64,000 bases of DNA, taken from positions 1-64,000 of the forward strand of contig JALKBU010000014.1 in assembly GCA_023091735.1 (NCBI GenBank). The letters are read 5' to 3'. This DNA is from Trichomonas tenax. Taxonomy: Eukaryota; Parabasalia; Trichomonadida; Trichomonadidae. How positions within the stretch are numbered: the stretch's first letter is position 1; the number at the start of each line of letters is the position of its first letter. The notes under the pieces are model-generated. The model ran no database searches. It was given only the letters and a program-made list of their open reading frames with translations, and was not told where the DNA came from. Both the position numbers and the translations under genes were made by a program. Below are positions 62,048-64,000 of the stretch, piece after piece.

Positions 62048-63320
62048 ATGATTCCTCAAAATTGGAACTATTATAAGAAAAATACAACAGATAATATTCA
62101 TTGGATGCCTGTGGATAGAACTCCTAGACCAAAACTTAGAGATGATCCCGTTTTAGAAGAATACCGAGATCAAATTCCTGAAGATATTGATGAACAACCT
62201 TCTAGCCGTGGATATACAGAATATACAAATAATTTATATAACACTATGATTAATTTAATTCTTAACCATAAAATGGAACTTCAAAAGGTTCCGGTAGCAT
62301 CATCGAAAGCTACTGTTGGTAAATGGGCTTAGAAAAAAAAGTTACAGAGTTGATTATTCAGATGTAAATAAAGATGGTATTGATGATATTGTTGTTTATA
62401 ATAGATCTGGTAAACCAATTATTATGAATGGATATAAGTTAAAACCTTCTGAATATGGTTTATATAATCAGTATTACACAGATAATCCAACACCAGCAGC
62501 ACGTAAGAAGGTCACACTAAATGATTATAAGAAATCACTATTCACAAAAACTGAAGATCCTAATGATCAAAATCCATGGACAAATGCTATATATACACCG
62601 ACAAAAACTGCTCAAAATATTGAAAAAGCTGGTTATAAGCTTAACATCAAGCCAAAGTCCAAGACGTCTGTGTTTAGTGTATTTTGTAAACTTATTGCGC
62701 CATTAATTAAACAATATTGGGAAATGGGTGGAATACAACATTTATTCGGAGAAAATGCTGGTTATAATTGTAATACTGTATATAATAAGATTGTTTCTCC
62801 AATGGTTATTTACAGAGAATTGTATTGTAGAATGATTGAAAGAGTTCACTTTTGGCTATTAGGTAAACAAGTTGGTGGTTTAGGATATTATGAATATAAA
62901 CGTAGAATAAAGTCAAATCCTGGATTACTTTGGGAATTTATGAGAACACAAGTTTTAAAAGAAGATGGTAAAGCGTTATGTACTGATAGAATTAACTTAC
63001 AAACAATCGTATCACATATGAAGAAAGATGAACTTAATTGGGATGGTAAGGATTTGGATGATACTATTGTTATGTTAATTGGTCCAGAAAATAAGAATAA
63101 TGAAGAGTTTTACAAATATCTTTCAAATGAAGAAAATGCTACAGTAATGTTAGAAACACTTAAAGATAGGCATAATAAGAATTATGGATATTTTATTGAT
63201 CTTATATCTAAGGCTAAAGAAATTGCTCAAGTTTCTCAGAAAATTTACTTTAAGGCAAGGATGAAGGAAGTATTTGAAGATAATATTAATTACTTTAAGT
63301 TTCGACATTTGTCATTCTGA
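62048..63320 (+). pseudogene. Maverick virion-type protein in two overlapping frames
   Basis: The first part (62048-62332, 94 codons) begins MIPQNWNYYKKNTTDN and ends GKWA then TAG. The second part is one frame ahead (+1) and has no ATG. It is open from 62298 and reads SYRVDYSDVNKDGIDDIVVY, IIMNGYKLKPSEYGLYNQYY and then a helical domain to 63320. DVNKDGIDD resembles an EF-hand/dockerin-type calcium loop. Its position behind the packaging ATPase suggests a capsid-associated or other virion protein, but I cannot name it. The frames join at GCT TAG A, so the break is either one inserted T or a stop-directed +1 shift. The last codons lie inside a 25-bp inverted repeat, so the C-terminus may be truncated. 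Confidence 0.6.
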
Positions 63321-63673
63321 CACTTTACATTTCAAGGTTATTTGGCTTTTAAAAAATTATTTTACTGTGCTTTTAGTATATATATCATATGTGCCCAAAT
63401 CTCAGATATCATATATAAATAATCAACTATTTGTATAACTATATATAGGATATACAAGCTATTGGGATGTAAGTTATAAGTATGAGTTCAAATGCTTTCC
63501 ATCTATAAGATTTTCGATATGAGATTTTAATTTTCGGCCTAAAATGTGAAAACTTCACAATAATCTATAATTTTATATGACACATATGATATATATACTA
63601 AAAGCAGCCTTGCTATATCCAGTTACGTGTTAAAATGTCAAATGTAACGTGTCAGAATGACAAATGTCGAAAC
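63299..63673. repeat. 375-bp imperfect inverted repeat
   Basis: The outer arms 63299-63323 and 63649-63673 are perfect 25-base inverted copies (GTTTCGACATTTGTCATTCT then GACAC). Inner arms 63369-63393 and 63581-63605 are another perfect 25-base pair (GCTTTTAGTATATATATCAT then ATGTG). Sequence between the blocks is diverged. The left arm overlaps the last eight codons of the Maverick ORF. It is either a MITE-like insertion or a feature of the Maverick itself. Confidence 0.55.
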
Positions 63674-64000
63674 CAAAAGTGTCTGTAATCTTAATATTGA
63701 ATCGTAAAAAAAATCACTACGCATATCAAGCAGTTTAAGGTACATCCTATCTGTCTATGTAGCACCTTTGAGAGCTGACTGCCTTGTATGACTTCATTCA
63801 TAGATTATTTTTAAATTGCAACTTTTTTTCTCGCGCTAAACGATCTGTAGATGTATAAAACGTGGTTTTCTTTTAATTGCATAGATACCCTAAAAGTCTT
63901 ATCTATGTAATCGAAGAATTTTTCGCCGAATTAGAATATGTTAACCATTTAATGGATAACTCATTGCTATTCTGTGTATCATCAGTAATAATTTTTCCGG
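63674..64000. other. Terminal AT-rich stretch
   Basis: I see no gene at the window edge. Confidence 0.4.

Overview
The window looks like nuclear DNA of a parabasalid protist (trichomonad), most likely a Tritrichomonas-like species. The sequence is AT-rich, almost all intact genes are single uninterrupted frames, and most have a trichomonad-type Initiator (TCA followed by T/C or A, then T/A) 7-26 bases before the start codon. The gene families also fit: armadillo-like solenoid proteins, BspA-like leucine-rich repeats, glycine-rich and GGAI-type surface proteins, ankyrin relics, flagellar ASH-domain proteins and Maverick/Polinton genes. The genus is inferred from family content, not from a database match.

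Layout. 0.2-9.8 kb: a karyopherin-like helical solenoid whose start codon appears lost, an OCRL-type inositol 5-phosphatase (catalytic + ASH domains), a decayed phage tail-collar gene, a small acidic ORF, and a divergent pair (C2-like protein and armadillo-like protein). 9.96-11.15 kb: a non-coding TIR element flanked by TTAA. 12.1-15.2 kb: a coiled-coil protein of probable flagellar type. 15.3-18.4 kb: two broken genes for a secreted/surface style of protein, a glycosyl hydrolase 16 relic with seven in-frame stops but no frameshift across its main reading frame, and a membrane-anchored surface protein. 19.2-22.8 kb: a helical-solenoid gene with a dead tandem copy upstream. 23.8-26.2 kb: Cdc48/p97. 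27.3-36.0 kb: a 2888-residue CFAP47-like axonemal protein. 36-39 kb: gene-poor.

39.2-42.5 kb: a coiled-coil gene, tRNA-Thr(CGT), and a sirtuin starting about 50 bases after the tRNA. 42.9-49.6 kb: gene-poor, with two short inverted-repeat elements, a degenerate AT-rich minisatellite carrying ankyrin-repeat relics, and surface-protein relics. 49.8-52.5 kb: a long coiled-coil gene and a BspA-like pseudogene. 52.8-57.5 kb: three membrane-anchored glycosyltransferases (two GT61-like, one DxD-type), two of them divergent with 36 bases between start codons. 58.9-63.7 kb: a small gene with two stops, a GC-rich inverted-repeat element, and a decaying Maverick/Polinton fragment (packaging ATPase and associated ORFs, each broken once), ending in a 375-bp inverted repeat.

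The functional themes are flagellum/axoneme (CFAP47-like, coiled-coil and ASH proteins), phosphoinositide and glycan processing in endomembranes (OCRL-like phosphatase, glycosyltransferases) and general housekeeping (p97, sirtuin, tRNA). Around these sits a heavy load of pseudogenes and non-autonomous repeats. I found no CRISPR array and no bacterial-style operon. No wholly new system can be demonstrated from sequence alone. The best leads are the stop-riddled but frame-intact GH16 gene, the Maverick fragment with a possible stop-directed +1 shift, the ankyrin-derived minisatellite and the dispersed inverted-repeat families.
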